A stretch of 10,180 nt of DNA from Burkholderiales bacterium (GCA_025354075.1 JANXNO010000077.1:1-10180), one strand, 5' to 3'; positions 1 to 6,919 are shown, counted from the first letter of the stretch. The notes: a model not told the origin generated them from the sequence alone. Made by a program: numbers and translations.

Positions 1-894
1 CTTGCCGGCGCGTGGCGACGACTGGCGGGCGTTGAGACAGGCTACAGCGACGTCGTCGCAACCACATTGCTTCATGTTGGCACCAGTGTGCTTGAGCTGT
101 TGCTGCTGCTCTGGGTGGTCAAGTTTGTGCGCTTTCGCAGCGATGTGCAAAAGGACTTTGTGCATCCGGTTAACAACGCGATGTTGTCGTTGATATCGCT
201 TACGGTGTTGCTGTCGGTGGCCCTGTGGTTACCGGTCTTTCCGAACCATCCTGAAATCGCCGCGTGCATCACGTTCGCCGCGTTGTTGTTGCAAGGCGTT
301 ATTGCCTGGCAAGTTGTATCGCGCGCGGCAACGGGCGACTTGCCCGCTGACATGGTCACGCCGGCACTGTACCTGCCGCCGGTCGGTGGCGGTCTGATCG
401 GCGCACTGGCGCTCAACGCGTTGGGCTCGCACGGCTGGGCAGTGTTGCTGTTCGGCATGGGAATCGGCTCTTGGGCACTGCTGGAGGCACGCGTGCTGAA
501 TCGCCTTTTTGCAGGGCCGTTGCCGCCGCCGCTGCGGCCCACGCTCGGCGTCGAGATTGCGCCCGCACCGGTTGCCACGCTAGTCGCTGCCACGCTGTGG
601 CCCGCGCTGCCCGCGGACGTGCTGTTGATTGGTCTGGGCGTCAGTTGTGCGCCGCTCATTGCCGTGCTGGCGCGCTGGCGCTGGTGGACGAACGTGCCGT
701 TCTCGGCAGGCTTCTGGTCGTTCTCCTTTCCTCTTGCCGCATTCGCGTCGGTGGTAGTCGAGGCGGTGCGCCGGGGCGGCTGGCCGATGGAGGTCGCTTA
801 CGGCGCAGTGCTCATTGCATCCACGTTGATTGGCTATCTGGCGATCCGCACGCTGATATTGCTGGCACGCGGGCGGCTGCTGCCGGCGGGATAA
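1..894 (+). CDS. tehA: TehA/SLAC1-family (TDT) membrane transporter, 5' end missing
   Basis: The frame is open from the first base to a TAA at 892-894, giving 297 residues. No credible start lies inside, so the N-terminus (roughly 20-30 residues by comparison with E. coli TehA, about 330 aa) is off the window. The product is an inner-membrane protein made almost entirely of hydrophobic helices. Matches to TehA run in order: an AWR near the first residues, VHPV at 54-57, the TPALYLP loop at 120-126, SWALLE at 157-162, PFSAGFWSFSF at 233-243, and a closing IRTLILLARGRLL. This family comprises ten-helix channel-like transporters for anions, or tellurite and dicarboxylate exporters; the substrate here cannot be told from sequence. 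No tehB methyltransferase gene is seen downstream. It converges on dxs with a 29-bp gap. The family call is firm; the tehA symbol is by resemblance. Confidence 0.88.
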   Translation, partial: LAGAWRRLAGVETGYSDVVATTLLHVGTSVLELLLLLWVVKFVRFRSDVQKDFVHPVNNAMLSLISLTVLLSVALWLPVFPNHPEIAACITFAALLLQGVIAWQVVSRAATGDLPADMVTPALYLPPVGGGLIGALALNALGSHGWAVLLFGMGIGSWALLEARVLNRLFAGPLPPPLRPTLGVEIAPAPVATLVAATLWPALPADVLLIGLGVSCAPLIAVLARWRWWTNVPFSAGFWSFSFPLAAFASVVVEAVRRGGWPMEVAYGAVLIASTLIGYLAIRTLILLARGRLLPAG

Positions 895-904
895 GCGCTA
901 CCGC

Positions 905-922
905 ATTCCGGTTCAACGGAAT
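905..922. terminator. Short inverted repeat between convergent genes, possible weak terminator
   Basis: The arms ATTCCG (905-910) and CGGAAT (917-922) pair perfectly around a 6-nt loop. The repeat fills most of the 29-bp space between the TAA of the transporter gene and the stop codon of dxs, where transcripts from both sides converge. Neither strand has a T-run after the stem, so if it acts in termination it is not a canonical intrinsic terminator. The position supports the reading; the structure itself is weak. Confidence 0.35.
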
Positions 923-923
923 A

Positions 924-2771
924 TCAGGCGCGCAGAATGCTCGCCTCAATGCCCACAGCGTCGAGTCCAACAGACGTCAGCATCAGCGCGGGATCGCCCT
1001 GATCGATAAACGTGTCCGGCAAGCCGAGTTGAACGACGCGGACGTTCAGTGCGTTGTTAGCAACGAATTCAGCGACTGCGCTGCCAGCGCTACCTTGCAC
1101 GCTGGCCTCCTCCACCGTGACCAGCACGTCGTGCGTAGTGGCCAATTCACGAAGCAATGCTTCATCGAGTGGTTTGATAAATCGCATGTTGACGACGGTG
1201 GCGTTGAGATTTTCGCCAACCACCAGCGCCGGATGCAGCATCGAACCCCACGCCAGAATCGCGATCTTTTCACCGCTCCTGTCAGAAACGCGACGCACCT
1301 CGCCTTTGCCTAATTCGAGCGGCGTGATCACTGCGTCAGGCGCGCCGTGCGCCGCACCGCGCGGATACCGCACGGCAACCGGGCGCTTGAGCGCGACCGC
1401 CATGGACAGCATCGCGCGGCATTCGGCGGCGCTGCTGGCAGACATCAGGACGATATTGGGCAAACAGCGCAGGAAGGCGACGTCGAAAGAGCCCGCATGC
1501 GTTGGCCCGTCAGCGCCAACCAGACCGGCGCGATCAATGGCAAACACAACTGGCAGGTTTTGCAGCACCACATCGTGGACTAACTGATCGTATGCGCGTT
1601 GCAGGAATGTGGAATAAATCGCAACGACCGGTTTCATGCCTTCGCACGCGAGGCCCGCGGCGAAGGTCACGCTGTGTTGCTCGGCGATGCCGACGTCAAA
1701 ATAGCGCTCCGGATAGGTTTTTGAATAGCGCACCATGCCCGAACCCTCGCCCATCGCGGGGGTCACAGCGACGATGCTGTCATCCGCAGCGGCGGCATCA
1801 CACAGCCAGTCGCCGAAGGTATCGGAGTACGTCTTTTTTGGCGTCGTGGCGGGGGCCGCCGGAATACCAGCGACGTGATCAAATTTTGGAACGCCGTGAT
1901 ACAGGATCGGATCGACCTCGGCGCGGTCATAGCCCGCGCCTTTTCGCGTCAGCACATGCAGAAATTGCGGGCCCTGCCGATCTTTCACTTTGTTCAGCGT
2001 ATCGACCATCAAATTGACGTCGTGGCCGTCAATTGGGCCGATGTAATTGAAGCCGAACTCTTCCCACATGGTGCCGGGCAAAACCATGCCCTTCATGTGC
2101 TCTTCCCAGCGTCGCGCAAACCGGGATACCGGCGGAATCGCGGAAAGCACGCTCTTGCCCACGCTGCGCACGCGATCATAAGTGTGGCTCGCCAGCAGAC
2201 GCGAGAGATATTTGTTCAGTGCGCCGACCGGCTCGCTGATCGACATTTCGTTGTCGTTCAGGATGACCAGTAGATTCGCGTCCATTGCGCCCGCGTTATT
2301 CAGCGCCTCGAACGCCATGCCCGCACTCATTGCGCCGTCGCCGATCACGGCCACCACGCGACGGTGTTCGCCTTTGGCTTTTGCCGCCACCGCCATGCCC
2401 AGTGCGGCGGAAATGCTGGTGGACGAATGCGCGACGCCAAACGTGTCGTATTCGCTCTCGTCGCGCTTCGGAAATCCTGCCAGACCCTTCCATTGCCGCA
2501 ATGTGTTCATGCGGTCACGGCGACCGGTCAACACCTTATGCGGATAGCACTGGTGACCCACATCCCACACCAGCCGATCATGCGGTGTGTCGAGGCAGTA
2601 GTGCAGCGCAACCGTCAATTCGACCACGCCGAGATTCGAGGACAAATGACCGCCGGTTTTCGACACCGAATCGAGCACGAACGCACGCAGTTCGTCGCAC
2701 ACGGCGACCAGTGCCGACTGCGGTTGCTGCCGCAATTGCGCGGGGAGATTAATGGATTCAAGCAGGGACAT
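924..2771 (-). CDS. dxs: 1-deoxy-D-xylulose-5-phosphate synthase
   Basis: This cytoplasmic thiamine-diphosphate enzyme condenses pyruvate with glyceraldehyde 3-phosphate to 1-deoxy-D-xylulose 5-phosphate, the first step of the MEP isoprenoid pathway and a precursor step for thiamine and pyridoxal phosphate. The 615 residues match the usual length (E. coli about 620) and align end to end. Visible landmarks are His42 in GGHLSSNLG, the ThDP/Mg motif GDG at 144-146 with NDN at 172-174, the VPGT-like stretch LPGT near 231, HGVPKFD at 292-298, the catalytic Glu in GIAEQH at 361-366, DRAG at 413-416 with DGPTH following, and RYPRG near 468-472. The ATG at 2771 gives the normal N-terminus; only a poor purine stretch (AGAAAG) lies about 10 nt before it. 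It is last in the xseB-ispA-dxs cluster, 97 bp after ispA. No truncation is seen. Confidence 0.98.
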   Translation of the reverse strand: MSLLESINLPAQLRQQPQSALVAVCDELRAFVLDSVSKTGGHLSSNLGVVELTVALHYCLDTPHDRLVWDVGHQCYPHKVLTGRRDRMNTLRQWKGLAGFPKRDESEYDTFGVAHSSTSISAALGMAVAAKAKGEHRRVVAVIGDGAMSAGMAFEALNNAGAMDANLLVILNDNEMSISEPVGALNKYLSRLLASHTYDRVRSVGKSVLSAIPPVSRFARRWEEHMKGMVLPGTMWEEFGFNYIGPIDGHDVNLMVDTLNKVKDRQGPQFLHVLTRKGAGYDRAEVDPILYHGVPKFDHVAGIPAAPATTPKKTYSDTFGDWLCDAAAADDSIVAVTPAMGEGSGMVRYSKTYPERYFDVGIAEQHSVTFAAGLACEGMKPVVAIYSTFLQRAYDQLVHDVVLQNLPVVFAIDRAGLVGADGPTHAGSFDVAFLRCLPNIVLMSASSAAECRAMLSMAVALKRPVAVRYPRGAAHGAPDAVITPLELGKGEVRRVSDRSGEKIAILAWGSMLHPALVVGENLNATVVNMRFIKPLDEALLRELATTHDVLVTVEEASVQGSAGSAVAEFVANNALNVRVVQLGLPDTFIDQGDPALMLTSVGLDAVGIEASILRA

Positions 2772-2829
2772 GAGCGCGAGACTTTCTATGCGGTTCGCTG
2801 ATTTTTAACCGTAGCAAAACAGGGTATGT

Positions 2830-2858
2830 GCAGGTGCAGCGGTCAGCGCCGTTCCTGC
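2830..2858 (-). other. Imperfect hairpin between ispA and dxs
   Basis: In the 97-bp gap upstream of dxs, the arms GCAGG (2830-2834) and CCTGC (2854-2858) pair. An inner pairing of AGCGG with CCGTT includes one G-U, and unpaired bases lie on one side only. No T-run follows directly on the minus strand, so it is not a clear terminator. It could be an mRNA processing or stability element, or chance in GC-rich DNA. Confidence 0.25.
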
Positions 2859-2868
2859 GGAAGATTGA

Positions 2869-3753
2869 TTACGCATTGCGGGTTGCCATCAACCGCGCGA
2901 GATCGGTCAGGCGTTGGGTATTTAGATGAACGGGCAGCGCATGGATGGCCTCATCGGTGAGGCGCTGCGCGTACTGTCTGGCGGCCTCAATACCCATCAA
3001 TGAAACGAACGTCGGCTTGTCGTTCGCGGCGTCCTTGCCCGCCGTTTTGCCGAGCGTAGCGCTGTCGGCTGTGGCATCAAGCACGTCGTCGACCACCTGA
3101 AAAGTCATGCCGATTTTTTGCGCGTACGTAGCGAGCGCTGTCAGCGTGGATTCATCTTCCTCAGCCAGTAACGCCGGAATGACGATTGCGGCTTCAAACA
3201 TCGCGCCGGTTTTCATGGCGTGCATTTCTTCAAGTGTGGCCAGCGTCATCGGCTTGCCGACATTGGCGAGATCAATGGCCTGACCACCGGCCATGCCAAA
3301 CGCACCGCTGGCCTCGGCCAGCTCATGGGTGGCAGCGACCACGCCGGTTGCGGTGGCAGGCGCGCCCAGCAGCACGGCGAACGCAAGCGGCTGCAACGCG
3401 TCACCCGCGAGCATGGCCGTGGCGTCGCCAAACACCACGTGACTGGTAGGTTTGCCACGACGTAAATCGTCGTTATCCATGCACGGCATATCGTCGTGAA
3501 TCAATGAATAGGTGTGAATCATTTCTACCGCGACGGCGGCGTGATCAGCCAACTCCGCGCTCGCGCCAATCGCCTCTGCGCTGGCATAAGCCAGCAAGGC
3601 GCGCAGTCGTTTGCCGCCGCCCAAGGCGCTGTAGCGCATAGCCTCAAGCAAGCGGCCCGACGTAAGCTCAGCTGCAGGCGTCCAGCGCGTGAGCGCTGCT
3701 TCTACCCTCGCGCGATGCGCCGTAGCCCATTGATCAAAACCTGAATTGGACAT
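2869..3753 (-). CDS. ispA: Farnesyl diphosphate synthase (geranyltranstransferase)
   Basis: This soluble all-helical prenyltransferase extends dimethylallyl diphosphate with two isopentenyl diphosphates to geranyl and then farnesyl diphosphate. It has 294 residues, typical for bacterial IspA. GGGKRLR at 45-51 binds the pyrophosphate of IPP. The first Asp-rich motif is DDMPCMD at 87-93, with the two extra residues characteristic of bacterial type II FPP synthases. The second is DDVLD at 222-226, with FQVVDD before it, and KPTF follows at 246-249. The residue five before the first Asp motif is Tyr82, in the context TYSLIHDD; as in E. coli IspA, this aromatic residue limits product length to C15. 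The ATG at 3753 lies 3 bp after the xseB stop codon, so the two genes are almost certainly cotranscribed and perhaps translationally coupled. All key residues are present. Confidence 0.97.
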   Translation of the reverse strand: MSNSGFDQWATAHRARVEAALTRWTPAAELTSGRLLEAMRYSALGGGKRLRALLAYASAEAIGASAELADHAAVAVEMIHTYSLIHDDMPCMDNDDLRRGKPTSHVVFGDATAMLAGDALQPLAFAVLLGAPATATGVVAATHELAEASGAFGMAGGQAIDLANVGKPMTLATLEEMHAMKTGAMFEAAIVIPALLAEEDESTLTALATYAQKIGMTFQVVDDVLDATADSATLGKTAGKDAANDKPTFVSLMGIEAARQYAQRLTDEAIHALPVHLNTQRLTDLARLMATRNA

Positions 3754-3756
3754 CGG

Positions 3757-3975
3757 TTAGTCCAACGTAAACGGCTTCAGGACGTCACCTTCCAGCACTT
3801 TGACCTGCTGCTCAACCTGGGCGAGCTCGCCCTGCGCATACTTGAGCAATTCCGCCCCGCGCTTGTACGCAGCCAGTGAATCGGCCAGCGGCAGCTTGCC
3901 GCCTTCAAGATCAGCGACGAGCTTTTCGAGCTCTTCGAGCGCGGATTCAAAGGTCTTTGGAGCGGACTTGGCCAT
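3757..3975 (-). CDS. xseB: Exodeoxyribonuclease VII small subunit
   Basis: XseB is the small helical subunit that, in several copies, decorates the large subunit XseA to form exonuclease VII, which degrades single-stranded DNA from both ends in repair and recombination. The 72 residues match the usual 70-85. The family pattern is plain: FESALEELEKLVADLEGG near 9-26, LPLADSLAAYKRGAELL near 28-44, then a second helix with QVEQQVKVLEGD. No xseA gene is in the window, which is normal because the subunit genes are usually unlinked. It is the first gene of the cluster with ispA and dxs. A GAGGAA stretch lies about 19 nt upstream of the ATG at 3975, rather far for a ribosome binding site; no better start is visible. 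Confidence 0.96.
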   Translation of the reverse strand: MAKSAPKTFESALEELEKLVADLEGGKLPLADSLAAYKRGAELLKYAQGELAQVEQQVKVLEGDVLKPFTLD

Positions 3976-4002
3976 AGCGGGACGGGAGTTGCAATTCCTC
4001 TA

Positions 4003-4008
4003 ATTCTA
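4003..4008 (-). promoter_or_regulatory. Possible -10 box for the xseB-ispA-dxs cluster
   Basis: Read on the minus strand, 4008-4003 is TAGAAT, a 5/6 match to the sigma70 -10 consensus, about 28 bp before the xseB ATG. No good -35 box lies 16-18 bp further upstream; the best hexamer, TGCACG at 4031-4026, matches only three positions. A start here would leave a very short leader with little room for the GAGGAA stretch, so this remains a weak candidate. Confidence 0.25.
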
Positions 4009-4125
4009 CGAAGGCGACGCACTGACGTGCATCCGCCGCCCGCTGCGAGCGCCAAAAAAGTGCGTCGCGGGGCGCCTTTGGCGGTGAATGTGACCACGCT
4101 GTCCCCCTATGCGGCCTTCGCTGCG

Positions 4126-4154
4126 TTAACGGTACTTCCCCGCCATGGGATAAT
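4126..4154 (+). promoter_or_regulatory. Candidate sigma70 promoter of the Rieske oxygenase gene
   Basis: A -35-like TTAACG (4126-4131, 4/6) is followed after exactly 17 bp by GATAAT (4149-4154, 5/6). TGG directly before the -10 box gives an extended -10 (TGn). The predicted start is near 4161, so the mRNA would carry a leader of about 150 nt before the ATG at 4314. This is the best promoter match I found in the window. It rests on consensus matching only. Confidence 0.5.
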
Positions 4155-4160
4155 ATGGCG
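4141..4160. promoter_or_regulatory. Inverted repeat enclosing the -10 box, candidate operator
   Basis: CGCCAT (4141-4146) and ATGGCG (4155-4160) are perfect 6-bp arms around the 8-bp centre GGGATAAT, which contains the whole candidate -10 box. A dimeric regulator bound here would block RNA polymerase, so a repressor site is the natural reading. No regulator gene lies beside it in the window, and a chance palindrome of this size cannot be excluded. Confidence 0.4.
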
Positions 4161-4313
4161 TTGACGACGCAGCCTCAAGCCAAAAGCGGAGCGCTAGGGA
4201 CAGAACCCCGGCGCAATCGATTCGGGCAGAGGTTGACTTAGCAAGGGTTGGGTGCAGTCCGTAATTGCACCTGGTTTAAGTTGGGTTAACTTTTCCTGAA
4301 ACGGTTTGGAGCC
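4161..4313 (+). other. Possible structured 5' leader of the oxygenase mRNA
   Basis: Four pairings can be drawn by eye. CAGCCTC (4170-4176) pairs with GAGGTTG (4229-4235), with one G-U, and encloses a hairpin of GCGCTAGGG (4191-4199) with CCCCGGCGC (4206-4214), which has one mismatch and the 6-nt loop ACAGAA. GGTGCA (4251-4256) pairs perfectly with TGCACC (4266-4271) around a 9-nt loop. AAGTT (4278-4282) pairs with AACTT (4288-4292). No T-run follows any stem, so I see no transcription terminator. I could not match it to a riboswitch class I know. It may be a translational control leader, the start of a small RNA, or chance pairing in GC-rich sequence. Confidence 0.3.
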
Positions 4314-5441
4314 ATGACGCGTCCCTTCACCGCTGCGGAGTTGTCCGCACCGGTCTCACAATTGCCCCCTTCGGCCTATTTCGACCCTGCCCTGTTGCAG
4401 CGCGAACGCGAACTGCTGTTCGCGCGCGGGCCAGGTTACGCCGGACACGAGCTGATGGTGCCGGGTTTACGCGATTACGCCGTGCTTGCCAGTCGCAGCA
4501 ATGCGCAAGCGCTCACTCGCACTGAGAGCGGCGTGAACCTTATCTCCAACATCTGCCGTCATCGTCAGGCGATGATGCTTGATGGTCGCGGATCACTCAA
4601 GGACAACGGTGGTAACGTGGTGTGTCCGTTGCATCGCTGGACCTATTCGGGCGAAGGGCAACTGATCGGCGCGCCGCATTTTCCGTGTAATCCTGAGCTG
4701 AATTTGCGCAATTCCGGGATCAAGGCGTGGAATGGTTTGCTGTTTGACGGCCCGTCAAATCCGGTGGTTGACCTAGCGGCACTGTCCGCGCAAACCCGGC
4801 AGTCGCTCGATTTTTCGGGCTATGTGTTTGATCGCGCGGTGGTTCACGAGTGCAACTACAACTGGAAAACCTTCGTCGAGGTGTATCTGGAGGATTACCA
4901 CGTCGGGCCGTTCCATCCGGGGCTTGGGCAGTTCGTGACCTGCGACGATTTGGCGTGGGAATGGGGCAAGGAATTCTCAGTGCAGACGGTCGGGCTGTCG
5001 CGCGGTTTCGACAAACCGGGTTCAGCGACGTACAAGCGTTGGCACGACGCGGTGACGAAATTCCGGCAAGGCGTGCCGCCGCCGCATGGCGCGATCTGGC
5101 TGACTTATTACCCGAACATCACGGTCGAGTGGTACCCGCACACGTTGGTCGTATCGTCGCTGTGGCCGCAATCGGTCGACAAAACGATCAACGTCGTCGA
5201 GTTTTATTACGCCGAAGAAGTGTCGCTGTTCGAGCGCGAATTCATCGAGGCGCAGCAGGCTGCGTACATGGAAACCTGTGTCGAGGACGACGAAATCGCC
5301 GTGCGCATGGACGCTGGTCGCAAGGCGCTGGTTGATCAGGGTCGGATCGAGGTCGGCCCGTATCAAAGCCCGATGGAAGACGGCATGCAGCACTTTCACG
5401 AGTGGTATCGCGGCAAGCTGGGCGACACGCTCAGTAGGTAG
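4314..5441 (+). CDS. Rieske [2Fe-2S] aromatic ring-hydroxylating oxygenase, alpha-subunit type
   Basis: The 375-residue product is a Rieske non-haem iron oxygenase. The N-terminal Rieske domain has the cluster ligands Cys81-x-His83 and Cys104-x2-His107. The catalytic domain has the iron-binding pattern NWKTFVEVYLEDYH with His196 and His201 (H-x4-H), and an acidic group EDDE at 324-327 that should supply the third ligand. Such enzymes use NAD(P)H electrons and O2 to hydroxylate or demethylate small organic substrates and need a reductase partner; neither a reductase nor a beta-subunit gene is adjacent, so the redox partner must be encoded elsewhere. The substrate cannot be read from sequence. 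GGAG ends only 2 nt before the ATG at 4314, shorter than ideal spacing, but the N-terminus looks natural for the family. The gene stands alone, divergent from xseB. All expected ligands are intact. Confidence 0.93.
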   Translation: MTRPFTAAELSAPVSQLPPSAYFDPALLQRERELLFARGPGYAGHELMVPGLRDYAVLASRSNAQALTRTESGVNLISNICRHRQAMMLDGRGSLKDNGGNVVCPLHRWTYSGEGQLIGAPHFPCNPELNLRNSGIKAWNGLLFDGPSNPVVDLAALSAQTRQSLDFSGYVFDRAVVHECNYNWKTFVEVYLEDYHVGPFHPGLGQFVTCDDLAWEWGKEFSVQTVGLSRGFDKPGSATYKRWHDAVTKFRQGVPPPHGAIWLTYYPNITVEWYPHTLVVSSLWPQSVDKTINVVEFYYAEEVSLFEREFIEAQQAAYMETCVEDDEIAVRMDAGRKALVDQGRIEVGPYQSPMEDGMQHFHEWYRGKLGDTLSR

Positions 5442-5490
5442 CAGCCTTTTTGTTGAATGTCTTATTCGACATGGGCGTAGTGGGACAAAT

Positions 5491-5516
5491 CGCCCTATAT
5501 CGACTTTAGGCGTTTT
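5491..5516 (+). terminator. Weak intrinsic-terminator-like hairpin after the oxygenase gene
   Basis: CGCC (5491-5494), a bulged C and TA (5496-5497) pair with TAGGCG (5507-5512), followed by TTTT at 5513-5516. It lies 50 bp after the TAG of the oxygenase gene. The stem is short and bulged and the T-run has only four bases, so any termination would be partial. Confidence 0.3.
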
Positions 5517-5525
5517 CCAGCTTAA

Positions 5526-5549
5526 ATTCACGCTAGCCCCAGCGTGAAT
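5526..5549. repeat. Perfect 9-bp inverted repeat in the gap before the binding-protein gene
   Basis: ATTCACGCT (5526-5534) and AGCGTGAAT (5541-5549) are exact complements around AGCCCC. As RNA this is a stable hairpin on either strand; as DNA it could bind a dimeric regulator. There is no T-run on either side. It sits midway between the oxygenase stop codon and the binding-protein start, so it could be a 3' processing or Rho-associated element of the first gene or an operator of the second. Confidence 0.6.
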
Positions 5550-5715
5550 GCGACTTCGTTACGCAAAGTATTAAAAGCTGTTGACTTTCTCACGCCAAAA
5601 ATACGACGCTCAACTTTTTCCGCATGCTTTCGTCATAAACGAGCATCCGTTTGACAGCTTTGTCCGCTACCCTCTCGGAAAAATCTGTCGTAGATCGTTG
5701 TGACTACGGCAGCAC

Positions 5716-5722
5716 AAGGAGG
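5716..5722 (+). promoter_or_regulatory. Strong ribosome binding site deciding the start of the binding-protein gene
   Basis: AAGGAGG is a full anti-Shine-Dalgarno match 7 nt before the ATG at 5730. It rules out the in-frame GTG at 5700, which would place the site inside the coding region and add ten residues before a clean signal peptide. Confidence 0.9.
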
Positions 5723-5729
5723 CAGCAAC

Positions 5730-6842
5730 ATGAACAAGTCTTGGCTAGCGTGCGTCGGCGCTTTCAGCGTTGTCATTGCGACCAACTCATCCGCGCAAAT
5801 CGTGGTCGGGCAAACAGCGGGTTTCACGGGTGCGGTCGCGGCAACGGTGAAGGAGGCCACCGACGGCGCGAAGCTCTACATCGATTCGGTGAATGCGCGC
5901 GGCGGCATTAACGGGCAGCAGATCGAACTGGTCTCGCTCGATGACAAATTTGATCCAAAACTTGCTGCAGCGAATGCACGCACCTTGATCGTTGACAAGG
6001 GTGCCATCGCGCTGTTCATGACGCGCGGCACGCCGCACGCCGAGCTGATCATTCCCATCCTTGACGAATTGAAAGTGCCGTTGGTAGGGCCTTCCACCGG
6101 CGCGATGCTGCTGCATTCGCCGGTGAAAAAATACGTGTTCAACGTGCGCTCCACCTATCAGCGCGAGGCCGAGAAGGGCATCAGCCTGCTCGCCGCCATT
6201 GGCATCACCACCATCGGCGTGTTGCACGTGGACGACACCTTCGGCGCAGACGGACTGGTGGGTATCACGGCGGGCTTCGAAGCGGCCAAATTAAAGCCCG
6301 CCTTCGTTGGCAAATACGACCGCACCAAGCCGGATTTCACCCAGTTCACGTCAGAGGTCAAGCGCACCAGTCCGCAGGCCGTGTTTGTCGTCGGCTCAGG
6401 CACCGCCGTGACTGATGCGCTGAAAGCCATTCGTGCTGCGGGTTCAAAGGCGCAAATGGTGACGCTGTCGAACAACGCGTCCGCCAGTTTCGTCAAGGGC
6501 CTCGGCGAAAACGCGCGCGGCACCATCGTCACGCAGGTGTTCCCTAACGAACGCTCAATTAGTTCGCCGTTCGTCAAAGAAGCGCTGGCGCTGGCCAAAG
6601 CAAAAAATATTGCCGATGTATCGCCCGCGATGCTGGAAGGATTTGCCTCTGCCAAGGTGCTGGTTGAAGGCTTGCGGCGCGCCGGATCCAATGTGAACGG
6701 AGAGAAATTGCGCAACGCGCTGGAGGCGATTCGCGGCTTTGACATTGGCGGCATGGACATCAGCTACTCCGCTACCGATCACACCGGCCTCGACTTTGTC
6801 GATCTGTCGATCATCAATAAAGACGGCAAGTTCACGCGGTAG
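5730..6842 (+). CDS. ABC transporter periplasmic substrate-binding protein, branched-chain amino acid (LivK-like) type
   Basis: The 370-residue product belongs to the type I periplasmic binding proteins (Peripla_BP_6 fold), which capture a small molecule and deliver it to an inner-membrane ABC permease. A Sec signal peptide is clear: MNKS, a hydrophobic stretch from about 5 to 17, then SSA at 20-22 with likely cleavage before Gln23. The mature start IVVGQTAGFTG, the ARGGINGQQIELVSLDD segment at 56-72 and LVGPSTGA at 118-125 are typical of family lobes 1 and 2. There is no lipobox Cys at the cleavage point. The real ligand may be an amino acid, amide, aromatic acid or other metabolite; many betaproteobacterial members have unknown ligands. 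No livH/M/G/F permease or ATPase gene is adjacent: an oxygenase lies upstream and a DUF748 gene 77 bp downstream. No convincing -10/-35 pair was found before it. Confidence 0.92.
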   Translation: MNKSWLACVGAFSVVIATNSSAQIVVGQTAGFTGAVAATVKEATDGAKLYIDSVNARGGINGQQIELVSLDDKFDPKLAAANARTLIVDKGAIALFMTRGTPHAELIIPILDELKVPLVGPSTGAMLLHSPVKKYVFNVRSTYQREAEKGISLLAAIGITTIGVLHVDDTFGADGLVGITAGFEAAKLKPAFVGKYDRTKPDFTQFTSEVKRTSPQAVFVVGSGTAVTDALKAIRAAGSKAQMVTLSNNASASFVKGLGENARGTIVTQVFPNERSISSPFVKEALALAKAKNIADVSPAMLEGFASAKVLVEGLRRAGSNVNGEKLRNALEAIRGFDIGGMDISYSATDHTGLDFVDLSIINKDGKFTR

Positions 6843-6854
6843 ATTTCGGAGTGG

Positions 6855-6883
6855 GCGCGTGATGTCGCAAGGCAACGACGCGC
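6855..6883 (+). other. Hairpin between the binding-protein gene and the DUF748 gene
   Basis: GCGC (6855-6858) and GTCG (6864-6867) pair with CGAC (6876-6879) and GCGC (6880-6883), with a 5-nt bulge on the left arm and an 8-nt loop. No T-run follows. It lies in the 77-bp gap and could modulate read-through or mRNA stability between the two genes, or be incidental. Confidence 0.25.
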
Positions 6884-6919
6884 GGTTCAACGTTCGGCAC
6901 AAATGTAGAGAATGGCGAG

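Larger units (their letters stand above)
3976..4313. other. Divergent intergenic region between xseB and the oxygenase gene
   Basis: These 338 bp hold no convincing open frame on either strand. The left part (about 3976-4120) is the upstream region of xseB and contains short GC-rich self-complementary stretches, for example CGCC-TTT-GGCG near 4073-4083. The right part carries a promoter with an overlapping inverted repeat and a hairpin-rich leader in front of the oxygenase gene, listed separately. No tRNA or known small RNA was recognised. Confidence 0.7.

Noticed and set aside
72..659. Minus-strand open frame of 195 codons opposite the transporter gene
   Set aside because: The plus-strand frame aligns along its length with TehA, while the antisense product has no recognisable motif and low-complexity Ser/Thr/Ala content.
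471..1313. Plus-strand open frame of 280 codons spanning the end of the transporter gene and the end of dxs
   Set aside because: It is out of frame with the transporter, antisense to dxs, and its Arg/Ala-rich translation has no family signature.
3777..4097. Minus-strand open frame of 106 codons overlapping xseB
   Set aside because: It is a frame-shifted shadow of xseB extended into the intergenic region; XseB itself has full family similarity in its own frame.
4199..4212. GACAGAACCCCGGC resembles the GACAGAACCCGGC stretch near the 3' end of RNase P RNA
   Set aside because: There is an extra C, the other conserved RNase P RNA core elements (such as a GAGGAAAGUCCGGGC segment) are absent upstream, and xseB lies too close to leave room for a whole gene.
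4278..4292. AAGTT-GGGTT-AACTT as a transcription terminator in the oxygenase leader
   Set aside because: The stem has only 5 A/T-rich pairs and no proper T-run after it, so it was kept only as part of the possible leader structure.
5651..5656. Perfect -35 hexamer TTGACA before the binding-protein gene
   Set aside because: No acceptable -10 hexamer lies 16-18 bp downstream. The alternative TTGACT at 5581-5586 also lacks a good partner, so I do not call a promoter.
5700..5729. Upstream GTG start extending the binding protein by ten residues
   Set aside because: The AAGGAGG site at 5716-5722 would fall inside the coding region, and the ATG at 5730 gives correct spacing and a normal signal peptide.
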